Shown: in pieces, positions 36,284 to 47,877 of the stretch
How positions within the stretch are numbered: position 1 is the first letter of the stretch
Layout of the letters: each line of letters opens with the position of its first letter
DNA from: Crotalaria pallida
Taxonomy: Eukaryota > Streptophyta > Magnoliopsida > Fabales > Fabaceae
DNA: 64,000 nucleotides
Direction: 5' to 3'
Assembly: GCA_037953625.1 (NCBI GenBank)
Contig: CM075649.1
Coordinates: 76,539,290 to 76,603,289, forward strand
Position numbers and translations under genes: made by a program
Notes under the pieces: generated by a model
What the model was told of the DNA's origin: nothing
Databases searched by the model: none
Seen by the model: the letters and a program-made list of their open reading frames with translations, nothing else

Positions 36284-37976
36284 GAAGTGACCGACGCCGA
36301 CGAGCTGATCCGAGGTACTTGTCATGTAAACTGTATCCCATGTGCCGTGTTATTTGATTGTGGAGACACACATTCTTTCATTTCCCTTGACTGTATGAAC
36401 AAGCTAAAACTATTCCCTGTAGAAATGCCTTACAAACTATCCATTTCTACCCCAACCAACTCTTCTGTAATCACTCCCCAAATGTGTCTAGAATGCCCTA
36501 TCCAAGTGTTAGGTCGAGAGTTTAAGGTGAACCTGATTTGCTTGCCCGATATTATCCTCGGCATGGACTGGATGTCTCAACCCCATGTCCTGCTCGATTG
36601 CCGAGACAAGATCGTAATTTTTAGTGGCCCTTCTGTTGCGAAGTTAGAGGCGATAGAGGAACCGACCTTAGACCGAGTTCCTGTAGTCAGAGAATTCCCA
36701 AAGGTTTTCTCGGACGAATTATGGGCATGGTGAGTATGTGGTTATGCCCTTTGGACTTACCAACACTCCTGCCATCTTCATGGGCTACACGAATAGGATC
36801 TTCCGACCTCACCTGGAATCGTTTGTGATAGTCTTCATCGACGACATCCTCATCTACTCTCGGAGTCCGAGCGAACACGAGCAGCACTTGAGGACAGTGT
36901 TGCAGGTTTTGAAGGACAAGGAGCTATATGCCAAGCTTTCTAAATGCAGTTTTAGCTTAAGGAGGTTCACTTCCTCTGCCATGTGACATCCGAGCACGGT
37001 GTTGCGGTGGATCCCTCTAAGGTGGAAGCTGTGCTCAAGTTTGAGAGACCCAACTCGGTGACCGAGATCAGGAGTTTCCTCGGTCTTGCGGGATACCACC
37101 GGAGATTCATCGAAGAGTTTTTCTAAACTGGCCCTACCCTTAACCTCGCTAACCCGAAAGGATACACCTCACCAGTGGTCCGAAATGTGCGAACAGAGCT
37201 TCCAGGAGCTAAAGAAAAGGTTGACGAGTTTGTCGGTGCTGATTTTGCCCAATCCGACCAAAACCTTTGACGTGTTTTGTAACGTCTCAAAACAAGAGTC
37301 TCGGCTACCTGTTCGACCAGAAGGAACTGAACATGAGGCAGCGAAGATGGGTAGAATTTTTGAAAGATTGCGAGTTCAACTTGCACTATCACCCTGGAAA
37401 AGCCAACGTTGTGGTTGACGCCCTAAACAGGAAAAGCCTTCATCTGAGCAATATGATGGTCCGAGAGATGCAGTCGATGCAGGAGTTCAGCGATCTCAAC
37501 CTCAGCATACAGAAGAAGGAAGCCCTTAATCTTTGATGAGGGAGATCATGTATTCCTCCGGGTAACGGGGATTGGCCGAGCTATCAAATCGAAGAAGATG
37601 ACCCCTAGGTTTGTCGGACCATACCAGATATCGGAGAAGGTCGGACCAGTAGCTTACAGAATTGCTCTACCTCCGCACTTGTCAAAGCACCATGATGTAT
37701 TTCACGTCTCACAACTTAGGAGATACATTTCTGATCCCTCGCACGTGATAGCAGTGGAAGAGCTGCCGCTAAAAGACAACCTGACCTTCGAAGTTCTTCC
37801 AGTCCGAGTTGAGGACAAACAAGTCAGACGGCTCAGAGGGAAGGAAATCTCTTTGGTCAAGGTCGTCTGGAATCGGAATGATGTGGAGGAAGCTACTTGG
37901 GAACTCGAGGAGAAGATGAAGCAGTCATATCCGCAACTGATCAAGGCCGACTAAATTTTGAGGACGAAATTTCTGT
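36284..37976 (+). pseudogene. pol: Pol remnant of element D with three deletions and frameshifts
   Basis: This continues the gag frame of 25382-26472 after element E. The protease is recognisable, but its active-site motif reads DCGDTH instead of DCGATH. Against element E the pol has lost about 405 bp (junction near 36720, start of RT), about 180 bp (junction near 37288, RNase H) and about 1.03 kb (junction near 37530, most of integrase with its catalytic core). There is also a frameshift after CSF near 36955. Kept are the RT palm FIDDILIYSRS, part of RNase H, and an open C-terminal block (37598-37954) with GPY motif and chromodomain. Short matching sequences at the second and third junctions suggest deletion by illegitimate recombination. 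Confidence 0.9.
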
Positions 37977-37990
37977 AAGTGGGAGAGGAA
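37977..37990 (+). other. Polypurine tract of element D
   Basis: AAGTGGGAGAGGAA directly before the 3' LTR; identical to that of element E. Confidence 0.9.
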
Positions 37991-40869
37991 TGTAACATCC
38001 TAGAAATTAATAGTAATATAATAAATTGATAAAATAATATATATAAATATTTATTTAAGGATAGGATTAAGCCGTAGAAATTGTATAAGGGTAGTGAGGT
38101 AATAGGAAGCATAGGCCGACCAGATAAGTAGATGTAGGGCCTCGGACCGACCTCAGCCGAGCTAAAGAACTAAATAGGAACAAAACGCGAAGTCTATTGT
38201 CAGCTCGGATTGGCCGAGCTCATCGTTCATTTCATTGTTAAGCCGGTCGAGCTAAATAGGGTCAGACGCGGAACCTGTTGTCTAGCCGAACTAGCCGACC
38301 TCAGCGCACCTCACGTCCGTATCCGAGATGGAAGCTCGGACTACTGATATCTCTCCATACCGAGCCGACACCTCCTAGCTCCTCCGTGACAGCTCATGTT
38401 GAGCTGTTAGTCCCTTGGTTTTCGTACCGTCCGTACGGTACTATCCTTCACTTTATGTCACTATCATTGCTTTATGTCCCATTCAATGTACTATTCATGG
38501 CTTCCTTTGGAAGCCAATGAATCCTGTCCACACATTCTAGCTTCCCCAAGAAGCCTCCAATGAGAGCCACACAAATGTTTTCCCTAAATGAATAAAAGAA
38601 GGCCCAATCCACAACACACAACACTTTGCATTTCTCATTCTCTTTCTCCTTCGTTTCTCTCTCTCTCTTTTCTTCTCTAAAATTCCAGCAACAACAAACC
38701 CATCATAATCCCTCTTCCCACTCAAGAACATCTTCCTCTCCTCCACCAAGATCTACCAACCGGAGACCCTTCTTCTCTCCGTCCCCGTTCCGTTCCGGCG
38801 TTCCCTGGATCCTCTCCGTTCTCTTCCGTCCCGGACGCCCCTGGACCGCTGTGGAGTTCGTGTGTAGCTGGGTGGAGTTGTGGCAGCTTGAAGGAAAGGA
38901 TTCAAGGGGTGTTAAGCTCACAAGGTCCAGCATCAAGGAAACCATCCTCAAGCTCTCAACTCTTATCTCACACGGTTTGAGGTAAGGAATGAGTGTTACC
39001 TCTACTTGAGTTTGGGTTTCTAGGGTGTTCATAAAGGGTACTAAGAGTGGGTGTTAGATTAGGGAATGGATATAGGTTAATATGAGAAAGGAAAGGTAAA
39101 AAGGGTAAAGGGAACTAATAAATGAACTAGAAACATGGATGTTAGGTGAATATGGAATATTGTTTTATGCTATATGTTGGTATTTACATTATGGATTGGT
39201 TGAATGATCTTATTCTTATTGTTGTTGATGTATAAGTGTTTATGAACTTTGTTGTATAAATGTTTATGAGCTTTGATATTTGTTATTTATATCTGTGGCC
39301 GAACTGGGCCGAACTGGGAGAGGTTGCGAATGGGTTGAGAAAATGGTAAATATGGAAAGTAGGAGAGATAGAGTAATAAGTCAGATAATGAGAAAAGATA
39401 TTGGAATAAGGAAATGGTTAAAGGGGTGAGCCGAGAGAGGCCGAGCTAAATAGATGGTGAGAAAGATTAAGGGGTGAGCCGAGAGAGACCGAGCTAAATA
39501 GATGGATAACAGGATTAAGAGGTTGAGCCGAGAGAGACCGAGCTAAGAGAATAATGAGATTAATGTAAAGAGGAAGAATTGAAAAGGTTGAGCCGAGATA
39601 GGCCGAACTAAAATGGTTAAAAGGATAAGAGGAATAAAAGAGAAATGGTTGTGTGATCGGGTCATAGCAGACGCGTACCGGGTGCGTGCATTGATCGCGT
39701 CAGACGCATACTGGGTATGTGCAGCTGTAAGACGGGTACTGGGTACTCGCAGTTATGATTCACACAAGGTTCCGAGCACGGAATCGGTGGGATGTGTTCC
39801 TGGTCATAGCAGACGCGTACTGGGTGCGTGCATTGATCGCGTAAGTCGCCGAGATGCGCCGCTGTAAGACGAGTACTGGGTGCTCGCAGTTATGGACACT
39901 CCTTACTCCATAGAATGATCGGCGGTAGTGCTCCTGGTCATAGAAGACGCGTACTGGGTGTGTGCATTGATCGCGTCAGACGCATACCGGGTATGTGCAG
40001 CTGTAAGACGGAAACTGGGTACTCGCAGTTATGGATGACACTCCGATATCCGACCTTAAATGGTGTAAGACATGCACTGGGTGTATGCATCCGAGAAGAG
40101 TAAAAGATTGTAAACTATGTGAAAATAGAATAATGAGTAATGAGTCCGAGGTAGAGAGATGGTTTACCTAGGTGAGAGGATAGTGGCCGAGATGCCGAGT
40201 GTAAGATTTATGGAAAGAGTATAAGGGGAATCTGTAGGATGTGCCGAGGTATAGCTAATAGGTAATGGACAAACTAGGTTATGATGTGAGCCGAGCTATA
40301 TGAGATTGTATGCATGTGAGCCGAGCTAGATGAGATTGTATGATGTGAACCGAGCTAAGTGTGATTGTATGAGGTGAGCCGAGCTAAATGATGATGTATG
40401 CATGTGATATATGGTTTGATTACTTGTTATTATATGCTAACTGTCTACTTGTGTTTGGCTTGGTAGTTCGGTATGTCATTTTAGAAACTGCTTATTTAAG
40501 TTCTGTGTAATGCTCACCTCCTTACCATTTTTCAGGTACTGAGCCCGAGCACACGCAGTCCCCGGCCGAGCAGGTTCACTCTCCCTCACAGGGAGAGTTA
40601 GTCATTAGAGTCTGATAGCTTAGATGGGTCTCGGCCAGTTGGCCGAGCTAAACTACTATGTATTTTGTATGGATCTCGGCCCGATGGCCGAGCTAAACGT
40701 TATTTTGTATTTCTGGATTACTGAACTCGGTGTAGCTGTTTCTTAACTTTTATTTAATGATGAATGAAGTCTTCCGCTTTTAACTCTGATGTTTTTGTAT
40801 TAATGAAAAGAAATTTTAAATCTTAATTTTTTGGGGTATTTAAGGGTAATTATTACATAGGGTGTTACA
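37991..40869 (+). repeat. 3' LTR of element D
   Basis: 2879 bp, same layout as 22241-25192 but with two instead of four 30-bp repeats and a few small indels (for example near 38450-38520). The hairpin CTCTCCCTCACAGGGAGAG is at 40579-40597. Followed by the target copy CAATT. Confidence 0.95.
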
Positions 40870-42870
40870 CAATTCAGCCAAGCATTGTAAATATACTTAG
40901 GAAGTTTTGCTTTACGAGAATAAGCTTGCAAGTTGAATACTTGGAAATGAGTAAGTTGATTCAAAGTGTTTACAAAACTTTATAACCTTCTCTATTACAC
41001 AATTCGGTCATGAATGTAAAAAGCAATCAAATGATTTTGTTTTAGTCCTAAGTGAAGTATATGTGTTGATTAGTTAGTATGAGTTAAAGTATATTTGACA
41101 AAATGTTAGATATGATGCCTTAAGAGAGTTTGGAAAACAAATTGATTTTTATGCACCATTCGGTTTTGCAAGGTTCTTGGGGAATAAAATTTATTTGATA
41201 TATACTAAATGTTATTTGAGTATGTTCTAGTGATTTTAAACTAATTTGAGCTTGTCTTGATACTTCAATGCATTTTTGGTTTGGTTGATGAATGAAGATT
41301 TTTGCTTGAAAAAGAATTTGCATGAAAAGTACTTGCACATGTTTATTGATCTTAAGACTTTGTCACTGTTTCGATAAGGGTATTGTAGATGCCTCCAAAT
41401 TTTTATATAATTTTTGGGATCGGTTTACTAATTTTTCAAGAATTGTTTTTGTGAAAACATCTTCGGAAAAACGAGGTTTTCGGGTTAAATACAAATAGAA
41501 TTTTTGAACTTATAATATTCCTATGCACTTGAAACTTTTATGGTGAGTACTTACATATATGAGAATACCCTCTGTAACATTTGAGGTTTTTTGGAGTTGA
41601 TTTGCTATTTTATTTAACCTAAAACAGTGAGCCAACTTGGTTCATGATTTTCAGAACATTGGGAAAATTTAATTGAAAAAGTATTACTTCCACAACTTCA
41701 AATAATCTGAAATGTTTATGAGATGTTCCTGAATGTATGAGGATGTACTGTACCAAATTTTGTGACAAATGGAATTGATTTACTATTTTAAATAAATCCA
41801 AACTTGTTTCAGGTTGCAACAGTCCTGATTGGAATTTTTGGACAAAACTGAGTGGAAACTTAGGTTCTGGATATTGAAATGACTTGAAAATTGTATGTGA
41901 AGTATTTTAATATATTTTTAAATGTATGGAAAAGTTTGTGACTGAAATGAGTTGATTTGGTTTAGTTTTGGAATTTTATTTCCTTGAATTTCCCGTATTC
42001 GGTTTAGGTTTTGGAATTTTATTTTTAAACGTGTTCGATGTTTTTGATAAATAAAATTACTTTGCATAAATTCTGTGGACTTGGCTGGATTTTATTTTGA
42101 TTATGATACTTGAATGTGACTAAATAAATGAAGGAAATTGGTTTATGTTTTTAAAGTAAATGGCATGCTAAATGGTGCAAAAAGGGGACTAAAAATTAAG
42201 GTTACATATGCCCTAAATGATTTGTTTTTTTTTTGTGTTTCGGTTTTTGGTCTAAATGGATAAGTGGCTGTAAAAAAAAATTATTTGATTTAAGTGGTGT
42301 GCTTGCTATATGTGTTGATTTAAATTAATCTAAGACATGTTAATTAAGTTGTTTGGACTAGAAGTTAAGCTTATTTCAGGTAAAATAAGTTTATAGAATT
42401 AAGTGTGATTAATTTGTTATGTCATGTACTACTCGGATAAATTATGCAAAGTGAAGGGAAATGAATTGGTGTATGTAAATGCATGAGATTTAAGTGACGT
42501 GTTTGTTCTTGTTTAAATGGCTAAGTGCAAAGTGTTTGACTTGACGAATTGCTTTCAAAATAAATTGGTTTTGGATTGTTATTTTTTTATTCATTTATGG
42601 ATATTGGAACTATTCCAAGGATGTCCGAGTTTTATTCAAAGTTTTATGGTTTGAAAACGAATTGTTTTAAGTATTTACTTGCATTTAAAGGTCTTGTGAG
42701 TTAACGTATGGTTTTACGATGATTTCGGATTTTCGAAAAGTGATTTTTATGAAACCGAGTGTGGCTGTCCAGAATTTTAAATGAGATGTTTTTAAAATTG
42801 CAAATGCTTACAAGTGTTTAAAAGCACGCATGAGTTTTAAGTGTTTTAAGTTGTAGTAAAAGTTAGATTG

Positions 42871-43390
42871 TGTGGTGGACCGACCCACGGTCCGCCCTTG
42901 CAATACCCAGCCGACCAGAATAATCAGATCATACAGACCGTGCCTATCCAGGTCGCGCGCTTGTTCTAGGAACCACCCTAGCGACCTTGGACCGACCACA
43001 TGGGTCTCACCCCTTTAGAGTCCGAGCTAGGGGCGCATGAGCCTAACTCGCCATAGGGATAAGAACTCCCAATACAGGATAAGGATGAATGGCTCATCCC
43101 CTTATCCTAAATGGGACACGTTAGTTGCCTTGTTGGACCTCCGTACAGGCCCCTAAGGTACAATGCCACCCCTATAAATAGCTGTCTCCAGCAAGGGGCT
43201 CAGGTACGTTCTCTCACTCCCTAATTGCACATTTGCACACACCTGTGATTAGGGAAACCCTAGTTATCCCAACTGGATAGCTAGAATACCAAAGAATCAC
43301 CCAGTAACATCAGATCACTCTCTAGCTCTCAGATCTCACTATATCCTTGAGCTAGGGGTATATCTTAGACATTGTGTCTTGGACACTACA
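42871..43390. mobile_element. 520-bp solo LTR, target duplication GATTG
   Basis: It starts TGTGGTGGACC and ends GGACACTACA, imperfect inverted repeats, and is flanked by perfect 5-bp copies GATTG (42866-42870 and 43391-43395). A TATA box (CCTATAAATAG near 43172) and a following leader favour the plus orientation. GACC/GGTC palindrome motifs are frequent in its left half, and its GC content is well above the surrounding LTR. No primer site or coding part is present. The family is not determined: it is much shorter than the other LTRs here and shares no obvious sequence with them. Confidence 0.85.
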
Positions 43391-43740
43391 GATTGCATAA
43401 TCAAAGTTTTTCGATGGTTTCGGGTTCGAGTGAGCTGTTGTCAAAGATTGACCAACCACTAACCTATTCATTTTAAAATGATTTTTGGTAGTTGTTCTAT
43501 AATGATTTGAGAAATTTAAAATGCTAAAGAGTTTGGAACGATTTTGGAGAAAAAGATTTATGTTTTGATTTACCCGAAGGATTTCAATTTAAGTTTCAAA
43601 GAGCGATTTTAATTTTGGGATAAATATTTGGGTTTGAATATAATATTAATACGTGATGTTTGTTTTGAGGATTTAGAAGGTGTCAGCAGTGGACGCGTGT
43701 CGGAGGATCGCATTAGTAAAGGTTTTTGGGAATTTATCGA

Positions 43741-43883
43741 CTCTCAAGGTGAGAGAGCATCTTTCCTAAGACACACTGGTGTGTAGGTAACATGTTAAGT
43801 TGTTCCTGGCCATCTCGAAAGCCGGAACGTGGGGTCTAAGAGTCGGTCGTATAGTGGCATTTGAGTGTGTATGTTTGGCCACT
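43741..43883 (+). repeat. Hairpin array in the split LTR
   Basis: CTCTC/GAGAG (43741-43755), ACACAC/GTGTGT (43771-43784), GTTCC.GGC/GCC.GGAAC (43802-43828) and AGTGGC/GCCACT (43853-43883). It is placed as in the other long LTRs, between leader and 3' end. Confidence 0.6.
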
Positions 43884-44613
43884 GATATGCAGGACTAAGA
43901 CATCCCTTTTCTGTTATAACATTGTGACATGATGTTAGTTGTTTATGACAATGAAATGTTATGATATGTTGCTCTATGTCTGTTGAAATTTTATCCAAAT
44001 TTGGAAAGTAATTATGTTATATTATTATGCTGCTTTATTTGGTTAATGATGTGAGAATGCGAAAATGGCTTGGGAAGTATTGAAAGCAATCATGTTATGT
44101 GAAACATTGGTTATGTTTTATATAATTAAATAAAACGATAATGTGATGAAACTAATGAAAAAAGGGTTGAAATTACTTGACGGAAAGATTGGCAAGTTTT
44201 AGAAGTAGTGGAAATAAAGTGGACGTGTACAGAAAGTGAATTTGGAAAGAATAAGTTATGGAAATTATGGACACGTGACGTGAATCTCCCATATGGGCAC
44301 CAAGGGGGAATTTGTGCTTTTTGAAATGAGTTGTGCTGGCCACGTGTGTTGTAGGCCCATGAGTCCGAGCCTCGATGTTAAAGCAAAAATGTTGTTAGAA
44401 AATTAATTAATGTGAAAGGCGAACAATTAGAGGTTGAGGATCACCGAAGGGATGTACAAGGGTGACTCGTTCTATAATATGTATAACAACACTTCTATAA
44501 TAACACTTCTATAATATTTGAATTCTCTTTCTAGCGTTGGTCTTCTTCATCTTCTCCCCTTAAAAGGGGATCTAGGGTTCCCTGAAACCCTAAATCAATA
44601 TCGAAATATCCCC
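43884..44613. other. LTR 3' remains or intergenic sequence, no gene seen
   Basis: T-rich sequence passes into sequence without LTR traits. A short direct repeat (ACACTTCTATAATA, near 44488-44516) lies just before the GRF-type gene. No LTR end (TGTTACA) was found. Confidence 0.4.
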
Positions 44614-45112
44614 ATGGCTTCTTACAATTGTAGGTTCATTTTCACCCTAAATCAAAGTGCGAGCATGGATTCAGTAGTTTCATTCAGTATTGCAACAGAA
44701 AAATTAGACAAGAAGAGGCTCCATTATGTGATTGCAAGGTAAAGGTGAAAGTGGTTTGCCCGTTGCAGGCAAAGCTAATCACTATGGGTTACAGTTTTAG
44801 AGATGTTGGTTCAAAAAGGTATGAGTTTCATTGTTTTCCCTATGTTTGGGTAAGAGTGTTCTCCCCTTTTGTTTTCTTTATTATTTTTTATCCTCATTCT
44901 TCATTGATTCTATAGAAAGGCGTAAAGGATTTGGGTTGTGGTTTCTTTCACTGGTTGGACGTTGATGACAGTGAGAATGATGAATTGATAATGAAGCAAC
45001 AAAAGAAAATATTGAGTTGAATTCTGAACTAAATGCAGCCAATGTTAAACTCCAAGAAATTGGAAAAAACCTTAAATTGTTAAAGTTATTTGCTTTGCAT
45101 TGTTTGTACTAA
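44614..45112 (+). pseudogene. Broken GRF-type zinc-finger gene (uncharacterised At4g04775-like family)
   Basis: A single GRF zinc finger can be traced through two exons: PLCDCKVKVKVVCPLQAKL then FHCFPYVW (to 44849), a 66-bp GT-AG intron (44850-44915), and KGVKDLGCGFFHWLD (44916 on). GCGFFHW is the signature of plant GRF fingers. An N-terminal segment starts at ATG 44614 (MASYNC), but its frame differs from that of the finger, so a shift lies near 44715. A second shift lies near 45010: the C-terminal coiled segment (ELNSELNAANVKLQEIGKN) and a hydrophobic end (LKLLKLFALHC, stop at 45110) are in another frame from the TGA at 45018. Small plant proteins of this type usually have a finger, a coiled coil and a C-terminal membrane anchor. 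Two shifts make a pseudogene likely. Confidence 0.7.
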
Positions 45113-46214
45113 GCTTATTTGTGTTATGGAAGTATGAGATGATGAGTTCTTGATGTATTACTGTTGTAGAACTCAAAATATCAAGTAGTGTTTTGTTTAT
45201 GAACTTTGAAAGTGTACCTAAGTTAATGAAATGAGTTGGTTATGATATTAGCTTGAAATTCTCATGTTTCAAAATGTTGATATAAATATACAAAGCTAAC
45301 ATATAACACGAAATTCAACAACTAGTACCAATTTGTATAGATAAATACTTCATCCGGACTCAAATAAGAAAAAAAATACTCCACTAATATAAGCAAAAAT
45401 TAACTAACTTTCTCTTCCAATGCAATCATTTCTAAACTATCCTCATAATATGATTGAGTCATTTAATTTTTGTTTCATTCCCAATGTAAATTTACTAAAG
45501 TAGTTTATTTATTTATGAATTGGAGAAAATTAAATATACTCAACTAACTTCCTTAATGGGGATTAAAACTGACACCATCAACATGATCTCATGATTGGAA
45601 CTAACGGCATAAACGGATCCAAATGTAAGAGACTATTTTGATACCAAATAAATGTAAAAGACCAAATTAAAATAGAAAATAACATAAGAGACCAAACTTT
45701 AGCTAATGTTTATTAGTGATAGTTCAAACATTTATTCGGGTCTAATGCGAAAGAGATAGAAATTTGGAAAGCAGAACTTTCAGTATGCAACAGAGCAACT
45801 ATCAGACCAATTAGAGTTGGGTTTTTTTTTTTTTTTCATTAACAGAAATAACATGAGAGAACTCATAACCTGGTGATGGTTATCTTAGTATTCAGGATGA
45901 ATTTAATGTGTAGGGAAACTCTCAATTTTAAGAGGATACCAAATCTAATGGTTATTAAACTTGAGGGGAAATAAATAACCAGCAATGTTAAAACTACTTA
46001 CTATATAACGTAGAGGTGCTACACCATCAAATTCAAAATGATAATATATTTTACTAGTCTTTATTATGACAAGCAATTACGAGGTGGTTCAAATCACATG
46101 ATTTAGGATAATCATCATTATCTCTTACTTATCTTTTGAATTATTTTAACTAAAAAATAGATTGTGTGAACGGTTGAGATGAGTTGTAAATCACGTGAAT
46201 GAAACCATCAAAAT
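45113..46214. other. Intergenic, no gene seen
   Basis: AT-rich sequence with a 15-base T run (45822-45836). No ORF, RNA gene or clear repeat is recognised. Confidence 0.6.
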
Positions 46215-46670
46215 TCACATGACAAATATATTGGAACAAGGAAAAAGCAACACGAGTGGAACTAGAACTGGTACAAGGGTTGAAGCAGAGCTTTGGCCTT
46301 CACCATAAGGCACATAACTGTAAGGATTTGGGGGTGCGTAGATGTAAGGAGCTGAAGTGTTGCAGCACTGAACACCGACTGCAGCAGGAGGGGCTGGAGC
46401 TGGTGGGCACTTGCTCTGGCCTTTCTCGTGCGGTGGTGGCGGTGGCGGTGCTTGATATATAGAGTATCCAGAAGGTGGTGGAGGAGCTTCAAAAGAAGAA
46501 TATTCAGGATTTGGTGGAGAGGGTTGTTGACATGGATATTCACATTTATTTGAGCAGTTCAAACATGGTGCTGCGGAAGCATCGCCATAAGCTTCAAAAG
46601 GAAAATTGGATAGTGATAACCAAAGGGATACAATAAGCAGAAACTTTGATGGAATTATTCTCTCTTCCAT
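46215..46670 (-). CDS. Small proline-rich, extensin-like wall protein with signal peptide and GPI-type tail
   Basis: 151 codons, a single exon, ATG at 46668-46670. The N-terminus has a clear signal peptide (SKFLLIVSLWLSLSNFPF, likely cut after AYG near residue 29). A cysteine-containing segment follows (CLNCSNKCEYPC), then PPPP blocks mixed with tyrosine (APPPPSGYSIYQAPPPPPP, residues about 62-80), another cysteine pair (QCCN) and tyrosine-proline repeats (YAPPNPYSYVPYG). The end is serine-rich and then hydrophobic (STLVPVLVPLVLLF), as in GPI-anchored proteins. It would be secreted and hydroxyproline-glycosylated, and sit at the plasma membrane or wall. It resembles the short LRX/extensin-like proteins of dicots but has no leucine-rich repeat. 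The frame is intact. A TATA-like TATTTAATA lies on the minus strand near 46722-46730. Confidence 0.8.
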   Translation of the reverse strand: MEERIIPSKFLLIVSLWLSLSNFPFEAYGDASAAPCLNCSNKCEYPCQQPSPPNPEYSSFEAPPPPSGYSIYQAPPPPPPHEKGQSKCPPAPAPPAAVGVQCCNTSAPYIYAPPNPYSYVPYGEGQSSASTLVPVLVPLVLLFPCSNIFVM

Positions 46671-47321
46671 TGATTTACTTTTTCTTTCAGACAGAGGAAA
46701 AATTTAGGACAGGAGAAATATTAAATACGTGAGGAGTGATGTTATTTGAACATTTCAAATAACATCACCGTTAACACTTATTTCTTTTGAAAAATTAAGG
46801 AGAGATAAGATGCTTGAGAATTTGAAATGACTTTACTTTATTTTCTAAAAAAAACAGGTGTTAAAGGTTGATGTTTGATTTGGATGTTCATAAAACATTA
46901 TTGATACGTGAATTGCAACTGATGATCTCGATTAGTTTTTTAGATATTTGTTCAATGGGTTGGTCCTAATATTTTTTGGCTTTACACCAAAAAATATGAA
47001 ACTCCTTGACATAAAAAAAAAATTAAGTATGTAAAATTTTTACACAAAAATTTGATTAATAATTAGAAAATCGTGATATGAAAACTTAATTTTTTGGTGT
47101 GCATTAAGGATATCTTTCGATCGATAATCGAAGATTAATTCTTTCCCAAACGTAAAAATATCTAAGTAGATTAATTTGAATAAATATAAAAGCACATACA
47201 AATTATATTCATGTATAATGCATTTTATTTTCTTAGTCAATTAAAAATTTTAGACTAAAAAATAGGTAAGTATTTTTTTATTGTTTGAAAACTTTTTTTT
47301 TTTACACTAACCGATACCCGA
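46671..47321. other. Upstream region of the proline-rich gene and AT-rich intergenic sequence
   Basis: Contains the likely promoter of the minus-strand gene. A short inverted repeat (TTATTTGAA..TTCAAATAA near 46742-46763) is visible. No other gene is seen. Confidence 0.5.
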
Positions 47322-47869
47322 TAGGGATGACAACGGGGCGGGAAACGCTCGGGGAGGCCTTTCCCATTCTCCATCCTCGGATCTCATTTCCCCATCCCCA
47401 TCCATGTCGGGGGTAGATTAACCCCCATCCCCATTCCCCACCACCCCACGGGTCCCCACCCACGGGAAACTTAATTTCAATTTGACCTGTTATAAAATTC
47501 ACAACGTCGAATAACATTTTTAAACTTGTACACTACAGAAAAATAATCGTTAAAGTTCAAGAGATTCAATCCAAAAAAATCATTAATAATAATTATTATA
47601 ATTATAATTATAATAATATATGTAAAGTTACTAAAAAAACCTATTGTTTAACTATATAAAGCCTAAATATTTAAGGGCATATAAGTAAAATTGTCGGGGA
47701 CGGGAACCCGCGGGGACGGGGGAACCAATCCCATTCCCCGCCCCAAAATCTGTTCGGGGGAAAAATTCCCCATCCCCGCCCCCTATGGGGAAGAATCCCC
47801 AAACTCGAGTACCCGAACAGGGCGTTCGCCGCGGGGATCCCTATCTGCAATCTCCCATTGCCATCCCTA
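47322..47869. mobile_element. hAT-type MITE, 548 bp, GC-rich ends
   Basis: The ends are inverted repeats TAGGGATGACAACGGGG (left) and TAGGGATGGCAATGGGA (right, complement). The flanks are 8 bp long and match at seven positions (ATACCCGA 47314-47321 and ATGCCCGA 47870-47877). An 8-bp target duplication and a TAGGGATG terminus are hAT traits. The outer parts are rich in CCCC/GGGG (CCCATCCCC, CGGGGACGGGG); the centre is AT-rich. There is no transposase. ORFs across it are caused by the G-rich repeats. Confidence 0.8.
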
Positions 47870-47877
47870 ATGCCCGA

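Larger units (their letters stand above)
22241..40869 (+). mobile_element. Element D: full-length Tekay-like Ty3/Gypsy retrotransposon, itself split by element E
   Basis: Both ends are present: a 5' LTR (22241-25192) and a 3' LTR (37991-40869), flanked by perfect 5-bp target copies CAATT (22236-22240 and 40870-40874). The internal parts are a primer site and gag (25193-26472) and a damaged pol (36284-37976). They are separated by the complete element E (26473-36283). The LTRs resemble each other closely but differ by point changes and by the number of internal 30-bp repeats. Gag is open; pol has three deletions and frameshifts, so D cannot encode a working polyprotein. It could only have moved with help from other copies. 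Confidence 0.95.
20080..44460 (+). mobile_element. LTR split by element D (parts 20080-22240 and 40870 to about 44 kb)
   Basis: The left part starts TGTAACACCCGC and is clearly related to the LTR starting TGTAATACCCGC at 54854; both also share GAAAATTCATAACTTTT further in. A GA-rich leader (20985-21035) is followed by a donor match CTAG/GTAATA (21073). The LTR is interrupted at 22240 by element D (duplication CAATT) and resumes at 40870 with T-rich sequence carrying short TTCGGT motifs like those before 22240. A solo LTR (42871-43390) and a hairpin array (43741-43883) follow. I did not find the 3' end, so the right limit is a guess. Apart from the nested elements there are no genes here. Confidence 0.55.
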
